A stretch of DNA of 64,000 nt from a virus. Below are positions 28,239 to 36,299 of this stretch, one piece after another (position 1 is the first letter of the stretch; every line of letters begins with the position of its first letter). Under the pieces are notes generated by a model. It was not told the origin of the DNA. It saw only the letters and a program-made list of their open reading frames with translations, and searched no databases. Position numbers and translations under genes: made by a program. The stretch lies in the IMG/VR virus record IMGVR_UViG_3300046002_004029, positions 1 to 64,000 of that record; one strand, 5' to 3'.

Positions 28239-28970
28239 ATGACAAAAGAAGAAATATTAGAAAAGTTAAAAGAAGATGAACATTATTATGGCAAATTTGG
28301 TAAACAGTTCTTAAGTAATTCTAACATATCTACATTGTTAACTAATCCATTATTGCTTGGGGAACAACAAGCTCCTAATATAAATTTTGCTATTGGAGGT
28401 TATTTTCATACTGCAATATTAGAACCAGAAAAGTTAATAAAATATAAGATAATAGATGCAACTACAAGAAATACTAATAAGTATAAAGAATTATCAGATG
28501 GTGAAATGTGTTTGCTACAACATGAAGTAGACAAGATTGAATTAATGAAAGATAAGATGCTATCAAACGATATATGTGGTGGTCTTATAAAAGGTTTTAA
28601 TGTTGAATATGAAATACCTGGTATTACAGAAATAAATAATGTAATGTGGAAAGGTAAAGCGGATATTATAAACCACGATGAGGGACTAATTATAGATTTA
28701 AAGACTACATCAGATATTTCATCATTCCCTTATTCTGCTAAAAAGTATAATTACGACAGTCAAGCATATATTTATAGAAAGTTATTTGGGTATGACCTAA
28801 TATTTATGGCAATTGACAAACAAACCAGTCAAATAGGTATATTTGATTGCTCTGAGGCATTCTTAAAGAGTGGTGAGGATAAAGTTATGAGAGCAATAGA
28901 TGCTTATACATTATTTTATAAAACAGAGGATTTTGATCCTCAACAACATTTAGTTACAAAAACACTTTAA
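28239..28970 (+). CDS. PD-(D/E)XK exonuclease, RecB/RecE-like (243 aa)
   Basis: A 243-residue nuclease. The active-site set is EYEIPGI, WKGKADII (D at about 142), IIDLKTT (about 150-156, the D-x-K core) and the Tyr/Gln motif YDSQAYIYRKLFG (about 171-183). This is typical of phage exonucleases with a PDDEXK core related to RecE and Cas4-like proteins. It resects DNA ends to give ssDNA for the adjacent ERF protein. Starts 1 nt after erf. Confidence 0.88.
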   Translation: MTKEEILEKLKEDEHYYGKFGKQFLSNSNISTLLTNPLLLGEQQAPNINFAIGGYFHTAILEPEKLIKYKIIDATTRNTNKYKELSDGEMCLLQHEVDKIELMKDKMLSNDICGGLIKGFNVEYEIPGITEINNVMWKGKADIINHDEGLIIDLKTTSDISSFPYSAKKYNYDSQAYIYRKLFGYDLIFMAIDKQTSQIGIFDCSEAFLKSGEDKVMRAIDAYTLFYKTEDFDPQQHLVTKTL

Positions 28971-28990
28971 TTAAACAAACAACGAAAATT

Positions 28991-29305
28991 ATGGCATCGA
29001 TCATTAAAGCGAGTATCAATTTGAATGAAATCCCTAAACACAAAATTATTGAGGGAAAAAAAGGAAAGTATCTTCCTATTACAATTACAATCAACGACGA
29101 AGTTGACCAATTTGGTAACCAAGGTCCTGTAACTGTAGAACAATCTAAAGAAGAAAGAGACGGCAAAGTAGCAAAAGTTTACTTAGGCAATGTTAAAGTT
29201 GTATGGACGAATGATAAAAACGTACCTGCAGCGCCAAGAATGGACAGCCAAACAAACCAACCGGCCCAAAAAGCATCTGCGCCTGCAGACGATTTGCCTT
29301 TCTAA
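28991..29305 (+). CDS. Single-stranded DNA-binding-like protein (104 aa)
   Basis: A 104-residue protein. A beta-rich first two thirds (ASIIKASINLNEIPKHKI, KYLPITITINDE, AKVYLGNVKVVW) is followed by a low-complexity Pro/Gln linker and an acidic hydrophobic tip DDLPF. The DDLPF end mimics the C-terminal tip of bacterial SSB that recruits replication proteins. Position between the exonuclease and primase-helicase supports an SSB role. Fold assignment is inferred from layout rather than a clear OB motif. Confidence 0.75.
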   Translation: MASIIKASINLNEIPKHKIIEGKKGKYLPITITINDEVDQFGNQGPVTVEQSKEERDGKVAKVYLGNVKVVWTNDKNVPAAPRMDSQTNQPAQKASAPADDLPF

Positions 29306-29328
29306 AAAAATCCAACTAAAACATTCCT

Positions 29329-31041
29329 ATGAACGTAGAGACAACAGAAATTAACGGCTTCTTAATTGATTCGTTTAATCAACATGGTTTAGATGAAGGA
29401 AAAACACAGGGGATTTGTCCTCTGTGTTCACCTGATAGAAAACCTAAGAATGAGAAAGCTAAATGCGCGTCCTATGATTGGGAACGCGGTATTGGAACTT
29501 GTCATAACTGTAACAAGACATTCCAATTACATACTTATAAAAGAAAAGGTAATGGCGATAAGATATACCTTAAACCTGAATCAGTTACAATTTCACCACC
29601 AAGTTCTAAAATAGTTGAATGGTTTGGAACACGCGGAATATCAGAACAAACATTAGTTGATTTAAGAGTTTCAGAAGGTATTGAATTTATGCCTCAAACT
29701 GGTAAAACTGAGAATGCTATACATTTTAACTATTTTATTGGAGATGAATTAATCAACATTAAGTACAGAGATGGACATAAACATTTCAAATTATTTAAAG
29801 GAGCTGAAAAAGTATTCTACAATATTGATAGCATTGTAGGGTTTGAATATTGTATCATTGTTGAAGGAGAAATGGATGTATTGGCATTACACGAAGTTGG
29901 AATTACTAATTCTATTTCAGTTCCAAATGGTGCTACGCTACATTCTAACAATCTAGAATATCTAGATAACTGCATTGATTACTTTGAAGACAAAGCAAAA
30001 ATAATTATTGCAGTTGATTCAGATGCTGCTGGACAAGCGCTACAAACAGAATTGGTTCGAAGACTAGGATCAGAAACGTGTTATATTGCAACTTTCGATG
30101 ATTGTAAAGATGCAAATGAGTATTTAATTAAATATGGTAAGGAAGCATTATCTCAAAGAATATCGAGAGCTAAACCTGTGCCATTAGAAAATGTTACAAC
30201 TTTTAGAGACATTGAAGATGAGGTTACTGATTTTGTTAGGAATGGATTTAAACCGGGCTTCCAAATTGGCCTCGATAATTTCGACAGTATTTTTTCTACT
30301 TATACAGGCCAGTTTATTACTGTTACCGGTATACCTAGCTCTGGAAAGTCTGATTTTGTTGACCAAATGGTTATAGGTTACAATGCAAAATATGGTTGGA
30401 AAACTGCTTATGCATCTCCAGAGAATTCGCCTACATATTTGCATGCTCATAAGTTAATGAGAAAGACTTGGCAGGGAATGCCTGGTATTGAGGATATTAA
30501 GACTGAAAAGTGGAACCAAGTAGCAGATCAAGTTAATGATAATTATTTCTTCATTGATATGGAACGTTATACATTAGATTCCGTACTTCGTAAAGGAGCT
30601 GAATTAGTTAAACGTAAAGGAATAAAGTGCCTTGTTATTGATCCATTTAACAAAGTTAGAGATAACGATGCTTCCGGCGATGTAAACGTTTATACCTTAG
30701 AGTACCTTACTAAAATAGAAATCTTTGCTAAAAAATATGATGTATTAGTTATGATTGTTGCTCACCCCACTAAAATGTACAAAGATAGTAGTGGTAAAAT
30801 TGAAGAGCCAACTATGTACAACATTAAAGGCGGTGGTGAATGGTATGACGCTTCTTATCACGGACTATTAGTTCATAGAAATTATGAAGATAAAACTGTA
30901 AAAGTAAAGGTACTTAAATGTAAATTCCAAAACTTAGGTGAGAATGGAGCTGAATGTCATTTCAAATGGGATCCAGCGTCGGGATGCTTCATACCACACG
31001 AACCGATTGCAAGTAGCAATGACAAAATGCCGTGGGAATAA
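29329..31041 (+). CDS. DNA primase-helicase, T7 gp4/Twinkle-like (570 aa)
   Basis: Domains in order: a zinc-binding CPLC...C...CHNC (about 24-64), a Toprim primase core with IIVEGEMDVLAL (about 176-187) and AVDSDAAGQAL (about 227-237), and a RecA-like helicase with Walker A GIPSSGKS (about 332-339), Walker B CLVIDPF (about 431-437) and an H-motif MIVAHPTK. It unwinds the fork and synthesises primers. Length matches T7 gp4 (566 aa). The C-terminal tail is acidic-polar. A near copy of the dispersed 10-mer lies inside. No DNA polymerase gene is near it. Confidence 0.93.
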   Translation: MNVETTEINGFLIDSFNQHGLDEGKTQGICPLCSPDRKPKNEKAKCASYDWERGIGTCHNCNKTFQLHTYKRKGNGDKIYLKPESVTISPPSSKIVEWFGTRGISEQTLVDLRVSEGIEFMPQTGKTENAIHFNYFIGDELINIKYRDGHKHFKLFKGAEKVFYNIDSIVGFEYCIIVEGEMDVLALHEVGITNSISVPNGATLHSNNLEYLDNCIDYFEDKAKIIIAVDSDAAGQALQTELVRRLGSETCYIATFDDCKDANEYLIKYGKEALSQRISRAKPVPLENVTTFRDIEDEVTDFVRNGFKPGFQIGLDNFDSIFSTYTGQFITVTGIPSSGKSDFVDQMVIGYNAKYGWKTAYASPENSPTYLHAHKLMRKTWQGMPGIEDIKTEKWNQVADQVNDNYFFIDMERYTLDSVLRKGAELVKRKGIKCLVIDPFNKVRDNDASGDVNVYTLEYLTKIEIFAKKYDVLVMIVAHPTKMYKDSSGKIEEPTMYNIKGGGEWYDASYHGLLVHRNYEDKTVKVKVLKCKFQNLGENGAECHFKWDPASGCFIPHEPIASSNDKMPWE

Positions 31042-31392
31042 ATGGGTAGTGGATCTAAAAAAAAGAAAGGCGAAATAGATATGGGTAATTATTCTGGTAA
31101 TGTTAAAGAACGTTTAGCATACGAATGGTGCATGCACAATGGTATATATATTTCTCCATTTGCTAGAACCCCAATTGAGTGGTATATTTGCATTGTAATA
31201 AACGGCAAATCAAACATCAGTCCAGAGTCATATAAAAAAGATGATATATGGAAAAACTTGTATAAGTTCTACGTATATTATTATGATAAATATAATAATA
31301 TACCTAAGAAAGTAGAGGAAGTTACAAATAAAAAAGTACCTACAAAACGGACACAAAAAGTAATTAGTACTGATAATTTAAAACTATTTTAA
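31042..31392 (+). CDS. Hypothetical protein downstream of primase-helicase (116 aa)
   Basis: A 116-residue basic protein. A 13-residue Lys-rich leader is followed by MGNYSGNVKERLAYEWCMHNG (a second possible start at 31081), FARTPIEWYICIVINGKS and a C-terminal KRTQKVISTDNLKLF. It begins directly on the helicase stop codon. I recognise no family. Confidence 0.65.
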   Translation: MGSGSKKKKGEIDMGNYSGNVKERLAYEWCMHNGIYISPFARTPIEWYICIVINGKSNISPESYKKDDIWKNLYKFYVYYYDKYNNIPKKVEEVTNKKVPTKRTQKVISTDNLKLF

Positions 31393-31393
31393 T

Positions 31394-32164
31394 ATGAAAG
31401 AAAGGTATGAAACGCAATACAAATCAATATTATGGGAATGCCTACAATATGGCATAAACAGAAACGATAGAACAGGTGTTGGGTGTAAATCTATATTTAA
31501 CGCCTCACTTAAGATTGATATATCTGAACGTTTCCCTATAATCACAGGTAGAAAAATGTTTCAAAAAACTTTTGACACAGAATTCGATTGGTTTATGAAT
31601 GGTGAAACAAATGTAAAAAGATTCCAAGACGCCGGCGTAAAAATATGGGACGCTTGGGCAGATGAGAATGGAGACTTAGGACCTGTTTATGGGCATCAAA
31701 TGCGCAATTTTAACGATCAAAACGTAGATCAAATGCAAATACTTATAAAAAATTTAATAGCTGATCCAGACGGCCGTAGGCACATCATAAGTTTATGGAA
31801 TCCAGCACAATTGGATCAAATGCGATTACCGCCTTGTTATTTATATTTTCAATTCTTTGTAGATAACGGTAAACTTAATATGTTTGTTATACAACGATCT
31901 GGTGATATGTTTTTAGGCGTGCCTTATGATATTGCTTTATTCACTAAGATACTTTTATACGTATCGTGGAGGGTAGGTTTGAAAGCTAACTTACTAGAAG
32001 TACAAATTATAGATGCTCATATTTATAATAATCAACTCGATGCTATACACAAATACTTCGATGAAGAGTCATTTGACTTGCCAAAGTACACATATGAAAA
32101 CGGAGCATTAAACCTAATTAATTATGAACACGGACCAATAATAACAGCAAAAGTGGCTATTTAA
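31394..32164 (+). CDS. thyA: Thymidylate synthase (ThyA, 256 aa)
   Basis: A 256-residue ThyA-type enzyme, which methylates dUMP to dTMP with methylene-THF. Visible motifs are NDRTGVG (near 23-29), DLGPVYGHQMRNF (about 94-106), RRHIISLWNPAQLDQMRLPPCYLYFQFF with the catalytic Cys near 151, RSGDMFLGVPYDIA and DAHIYNNQ. Part of a nucleotide-metabolism block with MazG-like proteins and the ribonucleotide reductase, supplying dNTPs. A TGCTATACAC copy sits within it. Confidence 0.95.
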   Translation: MKERYETQYKSILWECLQYGINRNDRTGVGCKSIFNASLKIDISERFPIITGRKMFQKTFDTEFDWFMNGETNVKRFQDAGVKIWDAWADENGDLGPVYGHQMRNFNDQNVDQMQILIKNLIADPDGRRHIISLWNPAQLDQMRLPPCYLYFQFFVDNGKLNMFVIQRSGDMFLGVPYDIALFTKILLYVSWRVGLKANLLEVQIIDAHIYNNQLDAIHKYFDEESFDLPKYTYENGALNLINYEHGPIITAKVAI

Positions 32165-32173
32165 CCCATATTT

Positions 32174-33049
32174 ATGGAAAAAGAAAATGAAATTTACTAT
32201 ATTTATCACATTTTTGGTAAAAAAATAGGAGTGACGCGTAATCTTAATAGAAGATTAACCTCACAACAAGGTTATCAGCCTGGAGAATATGAAGTTCTTG
32301 AATCTAGTAATGATATAGACTATATATCAGAACGAGAATCAGAACTTCAACTTATCTACGGTTATAAAATAGATAGAGATTCATATAAAAAATTAATGAC
32401 TAAAAACAAAAATCAAATGGTATTAAATGTAACTGAACAAACAACAACTTTTCCGTGTCCTTTAAATAAGTTAAAAGGCAACCTATTCGACAATATGGGA
32501 ATACAATTTGTAACAAATTTTGGTAGTTATACATTAACACCTGTAATTGTTGAATGGATTGTGGCGAATGCAAAAGAATCTATGTATAACCAGTCGCGCT
32601 CTTATGTTTATAATAAAGCATTACACGAATTCGCAAAAAAAATAGGTAACAAACCAGACACTACAGAAATATTTGTTGCTGACCCCACTATTTTTGACCA
32701 TATTAGAGATTGGGCGTATGAAAGAGGAATATATACGTCTGGTGATGCTAAAACGCAATTTATAAAATTACAAGAAGAAACTGGCGAATTGGCAAGAGCT
32801 ATCCTTAAAAATGATCGGAATGAGTTAATTGATGCTATTGGCGATGTTGTTGTTGTATTAACCAATTTAGCGGCTATAGAAGGACTAAGAATAGAAGAGT
32901 GTATTGAGGATGCTTATAATGTTATTAAATCTAGAAAAGGCTCTATGGTTAATGGTACATTTGTAAAAGAACAGCCTCAAGTTGCTCAAGGAGTTGCTTA
33001 TGATATAAATAGAGGAGTATTAAATTACCATTTAAAATCAACACTATAA
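32174..33049 (+). CDS. GIY-YIG-like/MazG-like fusion protein (291 aa)
   Basis: A 291-residue protein. The N-terminal 75 residues look like a GIY-YIG domain (IYYIYHIFGKKIGVTRNLNRRL, about 7-28). The centre is of unknown type with FVTNFGSYTLTPVIVEW. The C-terminal 90 residues carry a MazG-type NTP pyrophosphatase core: FIKLQEETGELARAIL (about 196-211) and ELIDAIGDVVVVLTNLAAIEG (about 216-236) with the EExxE and ExxD metal ligands. It may remove aberrant NTPs or lower ppGpp. Overlaps the next gene by 1 nt. Confidence 0.8.
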   Translation: MEKENEIYYIYHIFGKKIGVTRNLNRRLTSQQGYQPGEYEVLESSNDIDYISERESELQLIYGYKIDRDSYKKLMTKNKNQMVLNVTEQTTTFPCPLNKLKGNLFDNMGIQFVTNFGSYTLTPVIVEWIVANAKESMYNQSRSYVYNKALHEFAKKIGNKPDTTEIFVADPTIFDHIRDWAYERGIYTSGDAKTQFIKLQEETGELARAILKNDRNELIDAIGDVVVVLTNLAAIEGLRIEECIEDAYNVIKSRKGSMVNGTFVKEQPQVAQGVAYDINRGVLNYHLKSTL

Positions 33050-33363
33050 TGAGAGAAAAAACTATTGTTTTTCGTGATCCAACAGTTGAATCAGTTGTAG
33101 ACAAATTTGTTGAAAGATCCGATGTTGGCTTTAAAAAGTATGGTACAACTATGCGTAATGACCCATCTGATTTATTTGTATGGCTAAACCATTTACAAGA
33201 AGAATTGATGGACGCAACGTTATATATCCAACGTTTAAAAGAAGAAGTAACAAATCTACGCGAGGAAGAGTCATTAATGAATGATCTAGAAATAATGGAG
33301 GTTGTGGACGCGTTTGTAGAACGCGGGTATCCATATTCAATTACTATTGATGAAGAGGATTAG
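33049..33363 (+). CDS. Small MazG-like or nucleotide-associated protein (104 aa)
   Basis: A 104-residue protein with VDKFVERSDVGFKKYGTTM and the helix WLNHLQEELMDATLYIQRLKEEV (about 42-65). This KYGTTL...WLxHLQEELMDAxxYI pattern is common in phages and resembles the all-alpha MazG-type phosphohydrolase core, so nucleotide clean-up is plausible. The C-terminal 40 residues are acidic and unrelated. It lies between the fusion protein and the resolvase. Confidence 0.75.
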   Translation: MREKTIVFRDPTVESVVDKFVERSDVGFKKYGTTMRNDPSDLFVWLNHLQEELMDATLYIQRLKEEVTNLREEESLMNDLEIMEVVDAFVERGYPYSITIDEED

Positions 33364-33796
33364 TAGAAAAAAAGGACCGGTTGTTTCAAAAGTGGTATCA
33401 TATGATGGTATCACTTTTGCCTCTGGCCTTGAGAAGTATATGTATATAGCTTTAAAGAAAGCTGATATTGATTTTGACTATGAAGGCAAAACGTTTGAGC
33501 TTGTTCCATCGTTTACTTTTAAAAATGAATGCTTTGAAAGGCAATCAAATGGCAAGGGTGATTTTATAAATAGAGGGTGTAAAAAAGTATTAAACTTGAA
33601 GTATACACCTGATTTTCTTGGTATTGATTTCATTATAGAAACTAAAGGCAGGGCTAATGATTCATTTCCTTTACGTTGGAAGTTATTCAAAGAGTGGATG
33701 ATGGATAATAATGACGATAGAACCTTATATAAACCCCAAAATAATAGCGAGTGCGACAAGACAATAAAGTTAATTATGGACAAGAGAAATTCTTAG
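33347..33796 (+). CDS. Endonuclease I/Holliday junction resolvase-like nuclease (149 aa)
   Basis: A 149-residue basic nuclease. FASGLEKYMYIALKKA (about 25-40), with an early acidic residue, and the active-site pair YTPDFLGIDFIIETKGR (D at about 89, E-x-K at about 97-99) match the PD-(D/E)XK core of phage T7 endonuclease I-type enzymes. Likely cleaves branched DNA for packaging or recombination. It overlaps the gene before by 17 nt and the next by about 46 nt. Confidence 0.78.
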   Translation: MMKRISRKKGPVVSKVVSYDGITFASGLEKYMYIALKKADIDFDYEGKTFELVPSFTFKNECFERQSNGKGDFINRGCKKVLNLKYTPDFLGIDFIIETKGRANDSFPLRWKLFKEWMMDNNDDRTLYKPQNNSECDKTIKLIMDKRNS

Positions 33797-33924
33797 CCCG
33801 TAAACGCTATGCCGAAAGACAGTTTGATAAATGGATCAAATGGTCATTTGAGGTATGCGGTAAAATAAAATATAAAGATATAATAAGAATGCAGGAAGAA
33901 TTAAATATAACACAAAAACCTTAA
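33751..33924 (+). CDS. Small basic protein with GTG start (57 aa)
   Basis: A GTG-started frame of 57 residues: VRQDNKVNYGQEKFLARKRY, then FDKWIKWSFEVCGKIKYKD and RMQEELNITQKP. It overlaps the resolvase gene by 46 nt and ends 2 nt before the next gene. Highly basic with Trp, consistent with a nucleic-acid-linked role, which is inferred. No ATG start is available for the main part, so confidence is limited. Confidence 0.5.
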   Translation: MRQDNKVNYGQEKFLARKRYAERQFDKWIKWSFEVCGKIKYKDIIRMQEELNITQKP

Positions 33925-33926
33925 TT

Positions 33927-34109
33927 ATGAAAAAAGCAAAAATGAAAGTTGTTCCCGAAATTGAACCAGAAAATGAAAGTTATTGGTGTATTACAGTAGG
34001 TTTTTATCCAGGAATATTGTTTGGAATACGGACATATGATGAACCAACATTTTCAACACACGTATTATATTTACCATTCGTAGACATCGCAATCGAAATA
34101 TCAAAATAA
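33927..34109 (+). CDS. Small conserved hypothetical protein (60 aa)
   Basis: A 60-residue protein starting MKKAKMKVVPEIEPENESY, with GFYPGILFGIRTYDEP and STHVLYLPFVDIAIEISK. Short YPGILFGxRxY...HVxYxPFVDIAIxI proteins recur in phages, often beside the nucleotide reductase, as here (3-nt gap). Function unknown. Confidence 0.7.
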   Translation: MKKAKMKVVPEIEPENESYWCITVGFYPGILFGIRTYDEPTFSTHVLYLPFVDIAIEISK

Positions 34110-34112
34110 AAA

Positions 34113-35981
34113 ATGAGTTTAAGTTTAGACAAACAAATTTTATCGGACATTACAGTATACACAAAGTATGCAAAATATTTACCAAGTAAAGAGAGAAGAG
34201 AAACTTGGGAAGAATTAGTAACAAGGAACTTAGAGATGCATGTCTCTAGGTTTCCTCAAATGAAAGAATCAATTGAACAAATTTACAAGAATTTTGTCTT
34301 CAATAAAAAGGTTTTACCTTCGATGCGAAGCTTACAGTTTGGCGGTAAAGCTATTGAACTTAATAATGCTCGTGTTTATAACTGTGCTTTTCTACCTATT
34401 GATAGTATCTATAGTTTTTCTGAGACTATGTTTTTATTACTTGGTGGAACCGGTGTTGGTTATAGTGTCCAAAATCACCAAATTGAAAAGTTACCTGAAA
34501 TTAGAAAGCCTAATTACGAACGTAAAAAAAGATATGTAGTTCAAGATTCTATTATCGGGTGGGCCGACGCGGTTAAGGTATTGCTTAAGTCTTATACTGG
34601 TGAACTAACGTCACACATCCAGTTTGATCTGTCTGATATAAGACAAAAAGGCGCATTATTAGTTACAGCTGGGGGTAAAGCTCCTGGACCAGAGCCATTA
34701 AGAATTGCGTTAGTCAAAATTGAAGCTATCTTACGTAATAAAAAAGATAGGTCAAAACTTACAGATATTGAATGCCATAGAATACAATGTTTTATTGCAG
34801 ATTCTGTTTTAGCTGGAGGTATTAGAAGGGCAGCTATGATCGCTTTATTTGATCTTGATAGTGATGCAATGTTAAATTGTAAAGCTGGTAGTTGGTGGGA
34901 AACAATGCCTGAACTTGGTAGAGCTAATAATTCTGTAGTATTGCTACGCCATAAGATTGATAAGAAAACATTTGACAAAGTATGGGAACGTATTGAAGCT
35001 TCTGGATGTGGTGAGCCTGGTATATACTTAACTAATGATAAAGATTGGGGCACTAACCCTTGTTGCGAAATCGCTTTAAGACCTTATCAGTTTTGTAATT
35101 TGACGGAAATTAATATGTCAGATATTGAGGATCAAGAGGATTTTAATGCTAGATCTTCTGCCGCCGCGTTTATAGGAACATTACAGGCATCGTATACTGA
35201 TTTTCATTACTTACGTGATATATGGAGAAAAACAACAGAGAAAGACGCATTACTTGGTGTATCTATGACTGGTATCGCGTCAGAGTCAAACTTAAAATTA
35301 AATTATGAAGAAGCCGCGCAAGTCGTTAAAGACACAAACAACGTTATCTCGGCTGCTCTCGGAATCAATAAAGCCGCAAGAACCACAGCTGTCAAACCTG
35401 CCGGAACCACTAGTTTGGTTTTGGGGACTTCTTCTGGGATCCACGCCTGGCATAATGATTATTATATCCGTCGTATGCGATTAGGTAAAAATGAAGCTAT
35501 CTATTCTTACCTTGCTATACACAATCCAGAATTGCTAGAAGATGAATATTTTAATCCAACACTACAGGCGGTCATTTCTGTTCCGCAGAAGGCTCCTAAT
35601 GGCGCTATAACACGACACGAGTCAACGCTTGATCTATTGGAAAGAGTAAAACTTATATCTAAAGATTGGGTTAAAACTGGGCATACAAAAGGCGAAAATA
35701 CACATAACGTTTCTTGTACAGTTTCAGTGCGGGATGATGAATGGAAAATAGTTGGTGAATGGATGTGGGCAAATAAAGATTATTATAATGGTCTATCTGT
35801 TTTACCATTTCACGGTGGTACATATAAACAAACGCCATTTGAAGATTGCACTAAAGAATTATACGAGGAAATGATGTTAAAACTGCATACCATAGATTTA
35901 TCTAAAGTAATAGAAATACAGGATAATACAAATTTTAGTGATGTAGTAGCTTGTGGAGGCGGTAATTGTGAAATAACTTAA
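34113..35981 (+). CDS. nrdJ: Class II (B12-dependent) ribonucleotide reductase (622 aa)
   Basis: A 622-residue adenosylcobalamin-dependent ribonucleoside-triphosphate reductase of the NrdJ monomer type. Visible are SMRSLQFGG (about 70-78), ARVYNCAFLPID (about 85-96, first active Cys), GGTGVGYSVQ, the finger-loop region NPCCEIALRPYQFCNLTEIN (about 312-331, thiyl Cys plus Glu), KPAGTTSLVLGTSSGIH and the C-terminal CGGGNC shuttle pair. Shorter than the 740-residue Lactobacillus enzyme, so some insertions are missing. A TGCTATACAC copy lies at 35513. It needs host cobalamin. Confidence 0.93.
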   Translation: MSLSLDKQILSDITVYTKYAKYLPSKERRETWEELVTRNLEMHVSRFPQMKESIEQIYKNFVFNKKVLPSMRSLQFGGKAIELNNARVYNCAFLPIDSIYSFSETMFLLLGGTGVGYSVQNHQIEKLPEIRKPNYERKKRYVVQDSIIGWADAVKVLLKSYTGELTSHIQFDLSDIRQKGALLVTAGGKAPGPEPLRIALVKIEAILRNKKDRSKLTDIECHRIQCFIADSVLAGGIRRAAMIALFDLDSDAMLNCKAGSWWETMPELGRANNSVVLLRHKIDKKTFDKVWERIEASGCGEPGIYLTNDKDWGTNPCCEIALRPYQFCNLTEINMSDIEDQEDFNARSSAAAFIGTLQASYTDFHYLRDIWRKTTEKDALLGVSMTGIASESNLKLNYEEAAQVVKDTNNVISAALGINKAARTTAVKPAGTTSLVLGTSSGIHAWHNDYYIRRMRLGKNEAIYSYLAIHNPELLEDEYFNPTLQAVISVPQKAPNGAITRHESTLDLLERVKLISKDWVKTGHTKGENTHNVSCTVSVRDDEWKIVGEWMWANKDYYNGLSVLPFHGGTYKQTPFEDCTKELYEEMMLKLHTIDLSKVIEIQDNTNFSDVVACGGGNCEIT

Positions 35982-35991
35982 ATAAAACAAT

Positions 35992-36210
35992 ATGAAAGAA
36001 CAAACATTGGTTGAAATGAAAAACAAAGTTGATGGTTTAGTAACCTTTAGTAAACAAATGGCAGCGCAATTAGACAATTTAAGGGATCTATCCGTTGGAA
36101 CATTAGAAATACTTAAGAATATGCCGGCTTATCAAGATGCGGTTAATAAGTTAAAAGACGATGTCTTAAATAGGAAGGATGGGCAGCTTTTAGAAATACC
36201 CAAAGAGTAA
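35992..36210 (+). CDS. Small coiled-coil protein at early operon end (72 aa)
   Basis: A 72-residue helical protein starting MKEQTLVEMKNKVDGLVT, with LNNLRDLSVGTLEIL-type heptads. Downstream of the reductase, the last gene before the terminator. Function unknown. Confidence 0.6.
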   Translation: MKEQTLVEMKNKVDGLVTFSKQMAAQLDNLRDLSVGTLEILKNMPAYQDAVNKLKDDVLNRKDGQLLEIPKE

Positions 36211-36221
36211 ACAAAATAAAA

Positions 36222-36251
36222 AAAGGGGATCCTCATCACGAGGTCCCCTTT
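36222..36251. terminator. Bidirectional intrinsic terminator
   Basis: A strong hairpin AAAGGGGA-T-CCTC/GAGG-TCCCCTTT with loop ATCAC, followed by T-rich sequence on both strands. It separates the rightward early operon from the leftward virion operon. Confidence 0.9.
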
Positions 36252-36258
36252 CCTTTAT

Positions 36259-36299
36259 TAAGAACGCTTGAGTATGGTGCTCAATTTTATTTGTTCTTA
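36259..36299. terminator. Second nested hairpin at the convergence point
   Basis: TAAGAAC/GTTCTTA encloses TTGAG/CTCAA. It overlaps the stop codon of the leftward 2419-aa gene. It probably backs up the first terminator or protects the mRNA end. Confidence 0.6.

Larger units (their letters stand above)
10799..35522 (+). repeat. Dispersed 10-mer TGCTATACAC family
   Basis: Exact plus-strand copies begin at 11768, 12541, 12610, 12944, 13963, 14728, 15572, 16135, 17218, 18189, 19517, 20746, 21719, 22835, 24864, 27934, 32041 and 35513. Two exact minus-strand copies (GTGTATAGCA) lie at 10799 and 11203. One-mismatch plus-strand copies are near 11901, 25770 and 29715. Spacing is near 1 kb up to 23 kb and then widens. 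Inside genes the word is read in two frames, as Ala-Ile-His or as (Leu/Val)-Leu-Tyr-Thr. I saw no exact copy in the late minus-strand modules. The chance expectation for one strand of 25 kb is well below one copy. Function unknown. Confidence 0.9.
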
